Shown in pieces: positions 12,206 through 22,654 of a DNA stretch of 64,000 nt. Every line of letters begins with the position of its first letter. The stretch's first letter is position 1. The stretch comes from Effrenium voratum (lineage: Eukaryota > Sar > Dinophyceae > Suessiales > Symbiodiniaceae): positions 64,501 through 128,500 of the forward strand of contig CAUJNA010000839.1 in NCBI GenBank assembly GCA_963377175.1, read 5' to 3'. A program made the translations under genes and the position numbers. Under the pieces are notes generated by a model. The model saw only the letters and a program-made list of their open reading frames with translations. It did not search any database and had not been told where the DNA came from.

Positions 12206-14630
12206 CGGGGTGGTCGTATGAAATGGGCGTCTCTGAAAATAGAGGAGAAGCTTTGGATTGGTGGTTTGGAACTGTCCAACCGTATGGTGGTATTCACCAA
12301 TCGAAAACGCCTAAAAACATGCCAACAACAGAAGCTGATACATCACTTGTTGAGTCATGGTGAAATAAGTGTCCTTTTGGGGTGGTTCGGTGGTTTCGAT
12401 CGTTTTGTTTTGCAATGGGTGGTACTTGAATTCGTGGTTTGGTGCTGGAGGGGAATCACATCCATCTTCATTGGCCATATCAACGTGTCTTTAGAATTAA
12501 AAAAAAAAAGGTTTTCCTAAAGCAACCCCCACAAGGATACCCTAAAGACCCATACAGTGCGCCGTGACAAGCTCAGACATCCTTGCCATATCGTTTTTCC
12601 CAAACCGCCGATCAGCCCCATGTTTCATGAGGGTTGTAAATTATAATTGCAACCTGCGCCACTTGATATAGGTCTGCCACTGCGGAAAACAATACCCTGA
12701 AGGGGTCCCGATTTTGATAACTGTTGTGGCTAATGAGAGGTGCTACCACCTCTTGGGGTTGATCAAGATCATCCACCCCGCAGATATGTAGGGAATTTAG
12801 GCAGGCATCATAGATACCATCCAATTTAGAGGGAACTGTGACCGACCCAACATAGGAATTGAGCCCTGGGTTCTTGGTGTCCTTTTTCGTTTCCCGCCAA
12901 CCGCCAAGGCAACCCACAACACGATTGCCCGAAGATGTTGGCAGCCTGTGAACAAAAGTCGGCACTCAAAGGACCTTTCATACACAGACCACAAAACAAA
13001 AAAAGGTATTATGGATACATGTATAGCCATGTAATGGTCAGCACGCATGTTGCTCATGGATTTTTTACATGTTTAAATACTTCTTTACAAATCATTCTGA
13101 AGTCCTTTCCAGCGCCGCTTATTCACCCCTGGCAGTGAGCCTAGGGATTCGCTGCCCGCCGCCCCGGACAAGCTGGTTTCTTTTCTCTTGGCTCCGGAAA
13201 GGCCACGGGGCTAATGTTGACCCCGGTTTGTTCATATGGATGCAGAGAAACTCGCCGTGGTGCATGCGCGGGGGGGCAAATTAAGCTGCCCTGTCGCGTC
13301 TCTAAGTCTTGCAGGGGTGTCTCTGGTTTTAGCGGGGATTCAGACCACTTTTGGAGGGGCCTCCACCCCCAATATGAATAAACAGGCACTTATTCATCCG
13401 GGGTCTACATTCCCATGTCCGTAAAGAACTCCTGGCTCCTTAGCTCCCTCGTTAAAACGGCAAAATATTCGGAGACCTAAAGGAGCGCCGTGTCACGGCT
13501 CCCTTACCCCTAGAAATATTGGGCAGCGGAAGGACCTATTCGCCCGAAAGAAAAAAGAAAAGTGTGCGAACAAATCGGCAATTCATGGACCGACCCTGCA
13601 AAGACCAGGGGCCACGAGTTTTAACGGGGACCCACCTCCAAAAGTGGATCCTCCAAAGGGTCCCCAACTAAAATTCACCACCCAGGGGCTCAAACAAACA
13701 TCTGGATTCAGAAGCGCTCTGGCTTCAAGCCAGTGTCTCTTTCTCAAGCTGACCGAAACCTCACGCACTCCCAACATCCCGCCTGCATGCTGAGGTACCT
13801 CACCGCAGAAGGCATCCGCTAGACTTCGTCACTGACCGCGCATCTCGTTTCTACCAACAAAAATCGCCACTTCACCAAAAAAGTCGGCGCGTGAACACGG
13901 CAAACCAAAACCACGCATCTCGCATGTGTGTCTTTTCCCCCATTTGCATTCGCATCCCAAGACCGGCCTCATTGTTTTACCATGGTCAAAGTCACCTCTA
14001 AGGGCGGGTTAAAGGGAAACAACCCCCATTTCTGACGCTGATAACCCCCAGAAACCGTCAAAATGATGACCCCTGCAAGATCTGTGTCGAAACCAACCTT
14101 TCGCGGGCGCCCTTTCTCTGCAGCCACAGGGGCATGTGATAATCCTCACCTCCGGGCGCCATCGGCACGCCCAGCGCCTCCTGTCAAGACTCGAGGTTAA
14201 ATGACCCTACCCCCAACCCCACACCCCCCCAATGGAAAATGAAAACCCCCCCCAAGGGAAAATGGTTTAGTTGAACATTGAAAGTGGTTGGTTGTTGAAA
14301 ATTGCTTTTTGGTTTCTCTCCAAACACTTTGGGACACCCGCTTTTGCAGGTGGCATGGGACATGCTGATTGGATCTAGTTGGTGCATTGGCCAATCGGAA
14401 AGTGCCCCGGCCCTGGGTTGCAAACTGCGCCTGCTGAGAAAGCAAAAGGGCAGTGGATAGGCCCTGGACGGACGCTTGGACTTTTCAGTGGTGAGCCGGT
14501 CCTTGCCGCCTTTTTTGCCCTTCCCCTTCCTTGGCTCACGCGAAGGACAAGGACAGTGGTGCATGTTCAGATCGTCACGCACACGCGCCTAACGAAAAAA
14601 AGGCACAAGTGCACGTGCGCACCAACAGCC
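12206..14630. other. No gene recognised
   Basis: Short frames only, none with a consistent protein character. Possible further 5' exons or the promoter of the split gene would lie here, but I cannot point to them. Confidence 0.35.
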
Positions 14631-14637
14631 CCAAAAA

Positions 14638-14716
14638 AAAAAAAAAACGCACCCGCACCCGCACCCGCACCCGCACCCGCACCCGCACCCGCACCCGCAC
14701 CCGCACCCGCACCCGC

Positions 14717-14799
<83 letters not shown>

Positions 14800-14801
14800 C
14801 G

Positions 14802-14850
<49 letters not shown>

Positions 14851-14912
14851 GCACGCACGCACGCATGCACGCACGCACGCACGCTCGCACCCACCCACCC
14901 ACCCACCCAGGC
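14638..14912. repeat. Compound microsatellite
   Basis: The run goes from poly-A through about eleven units of the hexamer acccgc, then a long (CA)n interrupted once by tctcgctca, then (CGCA)n with one catg variant, then (CACC)n. It creates several long meaningless ORFs on both strands. A related (TG)n run with variants lies at 15125-15170. Confidence 0.97.
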
Positions 14913-15556
14913 AGGCACACCAAAAGCAAGCCTAACCCGGCCAAGCTGCTTCCCCATGGCTGCGAACCGAATCCAGCACAGGATGGTGCTGCGGCAACCG
15001 TTGTAAGCTGCAGCCGAAAAGATTGCAAATGAGAAACTCAAGTGTGGGCATTCTTGATGTGACTTTTGGCTGACAATGTGACAAAACCCAAGGGTCATGT
15101 GTATATTTAGTCATGACAGCAATGATGTGTGTGTGTGTGTGTGTGCGTGTGTGTCTGTGTCTGTCTGTCTAGCTGTGGGGGGCGCGCCAAACAACAAATC
15201 CTGTTGGTTTCGCCTCAGAAAGCACAAAGAGCGGTACCCTCCCAAAAAAGACACACCCATATTCATACAATCCAAGTGACCTTGCAAAGAGGCAAGCCTT
15301 GCTCTTTCAAATTTACTGAGGCGGCCAATTTTCCAGAACACACCCCATTTCACCAAACCAACCGCGCTGCGTCTGGCCTCCGGCGGATCCCAAACTTTCT
15401 TGTCACGTTTGCTTCGGCTTCTGCTCATTGCGCGGGCTGGAGACAATTGCAACCAGCGCGGCAAAAGCAATGGCATTCAGCCGAACCACCGTCCGTCCGT
15501 CCCCCTTTCCTTGCGCGCCCCTTGCCGCCCGCCTTGCCGCGACTCCCCGACTCTGC
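14913..15556. other. No gene recognised
   Basis: Apart from the (TG)n-like run at 15125-15170 I see no coding or structured element. Confidence 0.4.
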
Positions 15557-16006
15557 TCATCGCGCGACGCAGGTGCCTCCTCTGGCGCAATAGCCGGGCT
15601 GGCACTCGCAGGAGTAGTCCTTTCGGTTGCAGGTGGTGGGGCCCCGGGAGCTCGCGCAGTTGAAGACCATGCAGGAGGAGCTCTCGATCTTGGTCTCGCA
15701 GCTCTTGATGCAGCCGTTCCCGGTGGCGCAATGCCCGGCCTGGCAGTAGCAGGTGTAGTCCGCTGTGTTGCAGGTCGTCGGCCCACGCGACTTCGAGCAG
15801 CCGAAGACCATGCACGAGGAGCCGGCAATCTTGGTGCTGCACACTCCGGGCACCCCGTTGAAGCCGCCATAAGGGTTGTTGCTGTAGGGATTGTTGCCGT
15901 AGGGATTGCCATAGCTGCCGTAGGGATTGCCGCCATAAGGATTGCCACCATACGGACTGCCGCCGCCGTAGGGATTGCCATAGCTACTTCCTGGGTTGCT
16001 CGTCAA
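15557..16006 (-). CDS. Cys-rich repeat protein with Gly/Tyr/Asn/Pro-rich N-terminus
   Basis: The open frame is 149 codons. Residues 1-50 are a low-complexity NPYGG/SYGNPYG repeat. Residues 55-149 hold two ~45-residue Cys-rich repeats of the form C-x-TKI-x4-C-M-V-F-x-C-x3-RGPTTC, ending CQAGHCATGNGC in the first and CQPGYCARGGTC in the second. This spacing suggests disulfide-bonded extracellular modules like those common in dinoflagellate surface or secreted proteins; no signal peptide is present in this frame. A ccag acceptor lies just inside the annotated ATG, so this may be a 3' exon rather than a whole gene, possibly of the same gene as the membrane exon at 16.5 kb. Function unknown. The repeats make the coding call strong. 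Confidence 0.7.
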   Translation of the reverse strand: MTSNPGSSYGNPYGGGSPYGGNPYGGNPYGSYGNPYGNNPYSNNPYGGFNGVPGVCSTKIAGSSCMVFGCSKSRGPTTCNTADYTCYCQAGHCATGNGCIKSCETKIESSSCMVFNCASSRGPTTCNRKDYSCECQPGYCARGGTCVAR

Positions 16007-16199
16007 ATTGGTAGTTCAACGGGAAAAGCTGCTTCAAACTCTATTTTTCTCCAAGGAAGAAGGGGGGGTATCATTTTTTGAGGTTCCCTCTTGTCGGCTT
16101 GTTCAAAGGGAACCCAGCAGGATTCCATGCATTTTGGGGGCCGCCCATGTTCAGACACATTCAAATAGCCGCGCCAAGCTTCCTTGGTGGCCATAGTTC

Positions 16200-16280
16200 T
16201 GTGTCGGAGCGCCCCACTCCGCCGCGTCCTGGGCCAAGCTGGCCGCGGAGTCCAATTCCAACTCCTCATCGCCTCAAGTT
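16200..16280 (-). CDS. Candidate exon downstream of membrane segment
   Basis: The minus-strand frame reads GDEELELDSAASLAQDAAEW and continues GAPTQ. It is acidic, helical and free of the low-complexity features around it. It would follow the membrane exon at 16.5 kb in gene order. Confidence 0.4.
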
Positions 16281-16445
16281 GTGCGCGGCCAACCAACTGT
16301 TCATTTCCAGCACTTGTTGTTTAACAAAAGTCACCGGGTTGGCTGCTCAAAGGTTGCCCTTTTTGCTGGTTTCCATTGAAACTGAAGGGAACCCGAGTAA
16401 AACTCCTAATGAGCTGCTGATCTTGAAAGACCAGAGGTGTGTCCT

Positions 16446-16808
16446 TCAAACCAATGCAACCACACCCCCGCCTTCATCCAAAGCCGCCATGAAGCGTTCC
16501 ACCGAGTCCTCGGACTGTAGGCTGGTAATCACTTGCTCCTGCATCATCTCCCAGCTTTCCTCTGCGGCCGCGAGGGCCAGAGCGGCAAAACCCAGAATTA
16601 TCTGCATCACAAAAGCGAGAAGAAGCGAAAGGAAGAGAAACTGTAGCGCTGTCACCGCGAAAAATAGCCAAACCGAGCTTGAGCCCTTGTGTAGACATAC
16701 AGCTGTTTCCAGCTCAAAACCATGGTGGATCTGTAGCTCCCTCTTGAAAGGCAAATAACAACACCCCCAGCTTTTTGGTCCCTTCCAACCACTAGCTAGG
16801 AATATCAA
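16446..16808 (-). CDS. Exon of a membrane protein (one or two TM helices)
   Basis: This is a 120-codon minus-strand frame. About residues 43-80 form a long hydrophobic stretch (VWLFFAVTALQFLFLSLLLA, then FVMQIILGFAALALAA), followed by an acidic helix containing ESWEMMQEQVITSLQSEDSV. The pattern suggests a membrane-spanning segment with a cytoplasmic helix, as at the pore end of channels or transporters, but no family signature is visible. The first ~40 residues look like intron read-through, so the exon probably starts near 16700. Neighbouring exon candidates lie at 16.2 and 15.6 kb on the same strand. Confidence 0.5.
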   Translation of the reverse strand: MIFLASGWKGPKSWGCCYLPFKRELQIHHGFELETAVCLHKGSSSVWLFFAVTALQFLFLSLLLAFVMQIILGFAALALAAAEESWEMMQEQVITSLQSEDSVERFMAALDEGGGVVALV

Positions 16809-17929
16809 ACAATTCTCGAGCGATCCACGACTCCAGACCTAGCGTGCCAAGAAAGTCGAAAAGGCGACTCTTTGCCAGCAATACTAGCATACTAGCATAT
16901 GCACCACACAGGAATGCTGATTTGTTGTTTGTCGCGTGCTTTTGCTGGGCGTGTCGAATCCAGACGGGAGTTCCCTTATCACGATGGTTCTAGCCTACTT
17001 ACGTTGGTCCAAGTAGGGCTCCTTGCCTCCATGTAAAAGAATTGCAATTTGGTTGACCCAATTTGGATGTTCCGAAATTCCTGAAGGGTAAATAATGGTG
17101 GTTAAATGAACCCGCTTGAACCCCAGAAAAAAACATTCAGCCGCTCACGTTGGCCCCAAATCAATAGACCCCTGGATTGAAAGGTGTGTTTGTTTTTAGC
17201 GTGGATTTCTTTGAGGCAACCCCCAATTTCGGGGCGACTTGAAGGACCTTGAAGGAAATTTAGCGATGGACAAACCAGTGACAACGCAGAGATCCTTTGT
17301 AGAGATGTTTCCTCCGAAAAACTAAGACAATTGTGTTTTTCCAGAATTGGCACCCGGTCCCCTGTTTCAATTTGCCAGCAGGCGAGTCAACCACGTAGTC
17401 AACTGACAAGGCAGTTGGGGTTCGACTCCCGTGGGGTGACCAATGCCCTCGACGGTGAGTCGTTTTGTAGTGGTCGTGGTAAACGGGGGTTGTGAGGTAA
17501 ATGATCTGCGCTGTCTCACGACTCGATGCGACCGTGGAATACGAACCCTTTGTTTTGCTTCACAGCTGTGTGTTGGATGTTTGCCTCGATTCTACTATCA
17601 AGGTCTTGAGCCAGATGCATTCGCATGTACATGTCGGCTGCGCACAAAACACAATTCCCTCAAAGGTTTAGGACCTTAAACAAGGGGAAGTAACAGGGCG
17701 ACTCTCAGAACCTGCCGTTAGGATGTTTTAGCCTCTGGCTCGGGGATCCTTAGCATCCCCCATCCCGGGCTTAGGTTCATCCCTGGGTCGGGAACCAATC
17801 ACAAACGCATGCCGACACGCATGGACGCACTGCTTCTCTTTTTCAATTCTGTGAAACGTCTCTGCACGAGTTTGACCAGGTTCTGTAACTTAACATGAAA
17901 TGAGAATGCTACAGGTCTCTCACCGGATC
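16809..17929. other. No gene recognised
   Basis: A tRNA-like T-arm (ggggttcgactccc) followed by gtggggtgacca lies at 17413-17441, without a convincing D-arm or anticodon arm. Otherwise nothing is recognised. Confidence 0.4.
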
Positions 17930-18690
17930 TCATGTGCAATGGTGCACATGCAGCAAGCTATCTGTAAGGTAATTGTACAGATCCAGAGCAGTCTGCAGAA
18001 AACGAACATCCATGACTAGCATAGTCCATGACCAATTTGTAACCATGTAGCATCGAATAATCGTTGACCACCAAATACCTGGCATCTCCAAAATAGTAGT
18101 CGCCGATGACGATACTGTACGGAAACAAGAGAACATTTTGTGGTGACAAATGCAAGTCTCATTCTGTGGTGACAAATGCAAGTCTCATGCAAATACTTTT
18201 GGTTTGCCCAGAATACCGTGCACGACGAGTACCACAAGGGCTGGCCATGATACCATGCACGATGAGTATCACGATCCCATTGTGTAAAAAATGCAAATTC
18301 CAGTTGATCCCCCACGTGGAAGAAATCGTAAAGAAAATGCTTGATCACCAGTGTGATGATTCTGCGATGGCCTTTCTACTCGCCCTCCACCGGAACCTTT
18401 CTAACAGAGAATGTGGTCTCTCCTCGGTCCGATTGATCTTCTCGATAAAGCGCGAGGGCAGATGTATATTGCGAGAATAGCACCATTGGATAAGAGGAGT
18501 GTCTTACTCTTTGAATGCAAATGATTGCACCAAGCTCAAGTTTCAAGAACTTGCGTCCAATGTTCACATCTGTTTGGTAGAAGGTCATGTAGTCGCAATT
18601 GAGGCCAAGGGCGATGCATCGGAATATCGTGTCGCTGACGAAGGCAATGTCCTTCTAGTGGCTGACACTGCTCTGATACCAAGCATATTG
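17930..18690 (-). CDS. Possible exons of the 18-19.9 kb gene
   Basis: Two minus-strand islands look coding. At about 18376-18650 a frame reads DIAFVSDTIFRCIALGLNCD and continues through YMTFYQTDVNIGRKF; an AG (ctag) precedes it. At 17958-18155 another frame has GDYYFGDARYLVVNDYSML. They are in order with the ORFs at 18.6-19.4 kb and could be exons of one gene. No family recognised. Confidence 0.35.
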
Positions 18691-19438
18691 CAGGCGGTCC
18701 AAATCCGATACATGATGTATAGCCCTCTCAGCTTCAGGAACCAAAAGCGCATTTCTTCGTCCCTGTGGTTCGTGCTTTTGAACCTCACATTTCTGAACTT
18801 AGGAGCGGCAGCGACCTCTTCATAGGTGGGCGGGATTGGAATGTTCTGTTCATCGACTTCTTTGAAAATCCAATCGTCCCTCCCGTTGATCGCGATGTGG
18901 GGACAATATAGTCCGCCACCTTTGCCAGGCTCCTTGACCACATCTGCCTCGTTGTTGGCAAATACCTTCCACACTTTGAAAAGCACGATGCCAATGAATC
19001 CAGAGAGGTATGATGCCTCGCCGGCTTCGTCAACGCAGACGGACAAACTCCCGCATCTTCATCGTCAATGTCCGTCCCGATATCCGACGGGATGTACGAT
19101 CTGCCTGCAGACCGTCCCGCGCTCATCTCATGGGTGTCGGGTCGTTCTTCTTCGGCGACGAATCGCTCAGCATCTTCCTTTGCTTCTCGCTGAGCTTGTT
19201 TCACTTCCTCCGTCACATTGGTGGCGTCGGATGGTTTGGGCTCGTCGTCATCCACATGGATCATGAACTTGCCGGTGGAAATGAACTCATATTCGCACGC
19301 CGTGCAATAGCAAAATCCCCTTGAAATAATGATAGCGCATGCTGGGCATACTCTGTTGGAAATACTTGATGGATCGTCCTTGCGGTAGACAATGAATCTG
19401 CTGAGCAAATCCCTGATCTCTACCAACGATTTGTTCAA
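18585..19438 (-). CDS. Hypothetical protein segments with a zinc-finger-like motif
   Basis: Two overlapping minus-strand frames are seen. The upstream one (19438-18785) begins MNKSLVEIRDLLSRF, has VCPACAIIISRGFCYCTACE (a C-x2-C, C-x-C-x2-C cluster), and then an acidic stretch. The downstream one (19046-18585) has YCPHIAINGRDDWIFKEVDE and then PPTYEEVAAAPKFRNVRF. The switch of frame at about 19040 suggests a frameshift or an intron. The Cys cluster probably binds zinc. It lies directly downstream of the Tpt1-like fragment on the same strand, so the two may be one gene. Not recognised beyond that. Confidence 0.45.
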
Positions 19439-19607
19439 GGCCTAGGGCACTCCGATGTTGACGCACGCCATCTTCTTCAGGATGTCAGCATCCGCAGAGT
19501 CTCAATCGTCCAGGAAACTGTTGAGGCTTCCGGGGACGTTCGCTGGGGTCACGCCCGTCCTTGAATCCTGACAGATCTCGCTCTCGACGGCGCGGGAGTA
19601 GGTTCGC

Positions 19608-19916
19608 CTAACCTCTTTCACAGGTCTTGAATCTCTTCTCCTTATCTCTTTGAAGGTAGGTCTCGAAGGCGACGATCGTCCCTTGATTGGGGTACACGGA
19701 CAACTTCCTTGTGGGCACGTACATGGGGACGAGGTCATCTCCCTCCTTTATGTCGTGCATTGCAGTCTTAGTCGAGATGTTCTCGCTGTCCCAAGGTGCA
19801 AATACTCCGAAGTGTACCGCCAACCTTCGCGCACTGTCATTGCCGCCAGGAACGACACCTCTCAAAATGATACCTTCCAGGGCTGATGGCTTTGTCACGT
19901 GAAATGCCCCCCCCAA
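19608..19916 (-). CDS. Tpt1/KptA-like RNA 2'-phosphotransferase domain fragment
   Basis: This 102-codon frame contains FHVTKPSALEGIILRGVVPG followed by GNDSARRLAVHFGVFAPWD, then a segment ending LVPMYVPTRKL. The layout (H-x-T, then I-x2-R-G-x2-PGG, then R-x5-HF) resembles the NAD+-dependent RNA 2'-phosphotransferase (Tpt1/KptA) fold as it occurs in many dinoflagellate multidomain proteins. In the family these residues bind NAD+ and the RNA 2'-phosphate. It is far shorter than a full Tpt1 (about 200 residues) and lacks the N-terminal winged-helix part, so it is an exon or a fragment. The family call is from motif memory only. Confidence 0.4.
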   Translation of the reverse strand: MGGAFHVTKPSALEGIILRGVVPGGNDSARRLAVHFGVFAPWDSENISTKTAMHDIKEGDDLVPMYVPTRKLSVYPNQGTIVAFETYLQRDKEKRFKTCERG

Positions 19917-20196
19917 GCGATCATCGTCCTGAGCCTTATTGCGCAGAACCGCGTGGACAATGCTGCCTCTCCGCGCTATGCACCACTCCGTCTACGCGGC
20001 CTATGTTGAATCGCTGCTGCATGTATGAGCCCTCAGCCGGCTCATGAAAACTGGGTTGTGCCTCGAGTTCGTTGCTTTGCTTGTGCTTGTCTTGAATCAC
20101 ATGCTTTGAGGCTCGTGTTCTCACCAGACAACAACATGGACTTGGATCATCCTGATGATGATGAACCTCCCGCGCCCTTGGGTTGACTAAGTTGCT

Positions 20197-20696
20197 TTGC
20201 GGGGGAGGATTGGGTCAAGATCTTTGTTCCTGAGGAACCAGTCATCCTTGATGGAACCCAGGAACTGCCACCCCTGGATGGCAACACATATCGGACGCGG
20301 AACAAGCGCTGGATCGTTATGACTCAACCCCGTGCAAAGATGAGGGAAGCCCAATTTAGGTACGGTGGGACTACGTTTGGAAGCTGCAAGATTGGCGCTG
20401 TCAAGGGTATCAACGTGTTCTTTCGAAACAGGACTCTTTTGACACCAGCCTGGATCCACACGCGCCTTTCATGCTGGACGTGCCTCATGCGGCCCTTCCC
20501 GTACCGGCGCAACTGGCATCTTCTCATGGAGACGATGACGGGTTTCATAGCGGCTGGATGGTCGAAGAACGACATCGACTGGGTTCGTCGCGAGCATGGC
20601 GGATGGTGGCAACCATGGTGCATTCGAGCGTCATCAGGTCGGATTTCGGATTCGCATATTGTTCCCGAACGAGATGTCCCAGCGTCACTGTTGTGA
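20197..20696 (+). CDS. Hypothetical ORF, possibly an exon
   Basis: The plus-strand frame is open from about 20200, upstream of its first ATG at 20319. It reads DWVKIFVPEEPVILDGTQEL, then NTYRTRNKRWIVMTQPRAKM, then ends DSHIVPERDVPASLL. The amino-acid composition is protein-like throughout, but no domain is recognised. A shorter plus-strand open segment ending DHPDDDEPPAPLG lies just upstream (about 20150-20184). Confidence 0.4.
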
Positions 20697-20699
20697 GGT

Positions 20700-21190
20700 G
20701 CTGTTGATTGAAGACGCTCGAGTCCAGTGATTGCATCATCCCAGGTCACCTCAGCAGAGGGATTAGCGTGGATCAGGTTCAGAATGACCGTCGCAGCATC
20801 ATGTGAGATGGTGTCCAGGGTTGCAGCAACGTCGGCCGAGGTGGATGATGACCAGGCGGTGTGCCATCGATGCTTATGTTGTGGCTGAGGAGGAGCAATC
20901 CGGCGGTACCCTTCAGTAGTCCAGTCTCGTCGATGCCATACTGGTTGCCGGCCACTATTGCCATCAGCTGGTGGTTCACACTTCCATTCGCGATATGCGT
21001 GAGATGGGATCCTTGCACGTCCCAATCACCCATGGTCCAGGCTCATAGATCTTGACTCATTGATGTTGAGGTTGTGGAGGATCCGGGCACCACTCCAACC
21101 TGCGCATCAGAACTGCAATGCAACTTACCTTTTTCCTTCACGACCATGTTTTTTTGTCTCGCGCCTTTTTCCGTCTGCTCCTGCAGGCCA
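20700..21190. other. No gene recognised
   Basis: No coherent frame. The right end contains ttccttcacgaccatg and leads into the LINE 3' end. Confidence 0.35.
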
Positions 21191-21697
21191 CTTATATACC
21201 GGCGGCCCCCGGATGTGCTAAGGGGGCATTAAGGGGGCAGCCATTTGTATACCGGCGGCTCCCGGCTGCGCGGCTCACCGGCCGGGCAAGCGGGATGCGC
21301 CCGCCGGTGGCACGTGCGCAAGATCAGCCAGCAAGGTGCCGAGGGGAGGCAGGGTGCCACCCCCGGCATTGCAAAGCTCCGGCCCGGCAGCCTGCCTGAG
21401 AAGGGACGAAGCAAAGGCTGTCATGGCTGCATGGGTCAGCTGGGCCGACCACCTGGCAACAAGAGCGCCGACAACACTGGGGCGCAGCCGAGCTGGCGCT
21501 TCAAGTGCCCGGGCGCCGGCCAAACACCACCCGCCAACCTTGACTGCAAGCACGACCAACCGGCATCTGTGCGCCCGCACGAGCTCTGGGTAGGCCCGCT
21601 TTTTGCAACGGCGCGCCACGGCGAGGGCAGCACCAGCGACTCGACCCCCGCGCCGAACGGGCTGGCCCTGGCCTGACAAGGGCGAGACAAGGGCTGT
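21191..21697 (-). mobile_element. LINE-A, 3' part (C-terminal coding region and tail)
   Basis: The minus-strand frame reads TALVSPLSGQGQPVRRGGR, then AALAVARRCKKRAYPELVRA and HRCRLVVLAVKVGGW. This is the post-RT C-terminal region of a LINE family abundant in dinoflagellates (recognised from memory). The same protein continues upstream across the DIRS-like insertion at 31641, where the frame ends GLPLWGGQQLAVD. The 3' tail carries the doubled core tataccggcggc (21195 and 21249), consistent with a LINE 3' end with short tandem repeats. The copy is non-autonomous: 5'-truncated and interrupted. Confidence 0.7.
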
Positions 21698-21856
21698 GTT
21701 AAGGCATGTTGCACTGCTCCTAGCTTGAACCCAAACATGAACCCCCAAAAGAACAAAGCAAGTCCGAAGCGGCCGCAGTTCTTTTTACCGGGATTGCTGA
21801 AAGTAGCACTGCTTCCAGGGCACTGGTGCGCCTGGAACAGGAGGTGCGTTGACCCC
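21698..21856. repeat. DIRS split direct repeat, terminal copy (B2)
   Basis: Begins gttaaggcatgttgcactgc at the element boundary. Near-identical to 22223-22381 at a constant offset of 525 bp. Its first ~20 bp (aaggcatgttgcactgctcc) are imperfectly complementary to the end of the other terminal repeat (taggagca...acatgcc). Confidence 0.92.
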
Positions 21857-22120
21857 CTGGAACAGGAGGTGCGTTGACCCCCCGTGAAACTAAAACGGGC
21901 AAGACAATGCGTGTCCTTGCAAGTGAATGCAGTGCTTGCAGGGCGCGGCATGCGTGCCCGCGCCCAAGGTCCGGAGACTGAATGGTCCGGAGACCAGAGT
22001 TGGTCCGGAGACCTGGTCCGGAGACCAAGAGGTCCGGAGACCACCAACGAAAGTGCAGAGCGTCTGCGACCTATACTTGCAGAGCCTTGCATAAGGCAGT
22101 GCAGGGTGGGTGGGTGGGTT
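21857..22120. repeat. Interior of terminal block with ggtccggagacc tandem repeats
   Basis: The segment tggaacaggaggtgcgttga is duplicated at the start. At about 21969-22043 the 12-mer ggtccggagacc (palindromic core tccgga) recurs about five times with short spacers. No coding frame recognised. Confidence 0.75.
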
Positions 22121-22222
22121 TCAAATGAAACCGCAGGTTTGGGTCAAGGCTAGGAGCAAAACGGCCACCGCGTAGTTCGATTCACAACATGCCCTAAACA
22201 CAAGGGAAAAGAAACCCTAAGC
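22121..22222. repeat. DIRS split direct repeat, internal copy (A2)
   Basis: Near-identical 102-bp copy of 31539-31640, ending aagaaaccctaagc and abutting the internal B1 copy directly (aagc|gttaagg). This junction is the internal complementary region needed to circularise DIRS intermediates. Confidence 0.92.
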
Positions 22223-22381
22223 GTTAAGGCATGTTGCACTGCTCCTAGCTTGAACCCAAACATGAACCCCCAAAAGAACAAAGCAAGTCCGAAGCGGCCG
22301 CAGTTCTTTTTACCGGGATTGCTGAAAGTAGCACTGCTTCCAGGGCACTGGTGCGCCTGGAACAGGAGGTGCGTTGACCCC
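22223..22381. repeat. DIRS split direct repeat, internal copy (B1)
   Basis: Near-identical copy of 21698-21856. It is followed by the end of the pol reading frame at 22655. Confidence 0.92.
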
Positions 22382-22654
22382 CCCTTCAGTGTTTCAGGCA
22401 ACCCCGGTATAAGCGAGCCAGCTGGGCCGCCGGCCTCATCACCCGCCCTTCAGAGTGGGGTTGTACCTGGCAGGGCAAATGTCCGCGTGACAATGCACGC
22501 TTGCGGCTGTGAGCAACCTGTTGCTCAGGGTCTGCAATTTTTTCGGTCAGAGCGGCTTGATGTAAGCGGCTGGCTGACGCAGCCAGTTGTTCTGGCTGAC
22601 AGGGTGAAGACGGCCATTTGGTCGCAATGCATGTTGGGATGCAAATAAGGCTGG

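Noticed and set aside
14638..15028. Several 130-217-codon ORFs across the microsatellite
   Set aside because: They are products of the (ACCCGC)n and (CA)n runs open in all frames.
17357..17441. tRNA-like T-arm ggggttcgactccc with 3' gtgacca
   Set aside because: The T-stem pairs only partly, and the D-arm and anticodon arm cannot be folded; the span is too long.
20324..21025. A 233-codon minus-strand ORF
   Set aside because: Composition (His/Arg/Ser-rich, no pattern) fits the antisense shadow of the more protein-like plus-strand frame at 20.2-20.7 kb.
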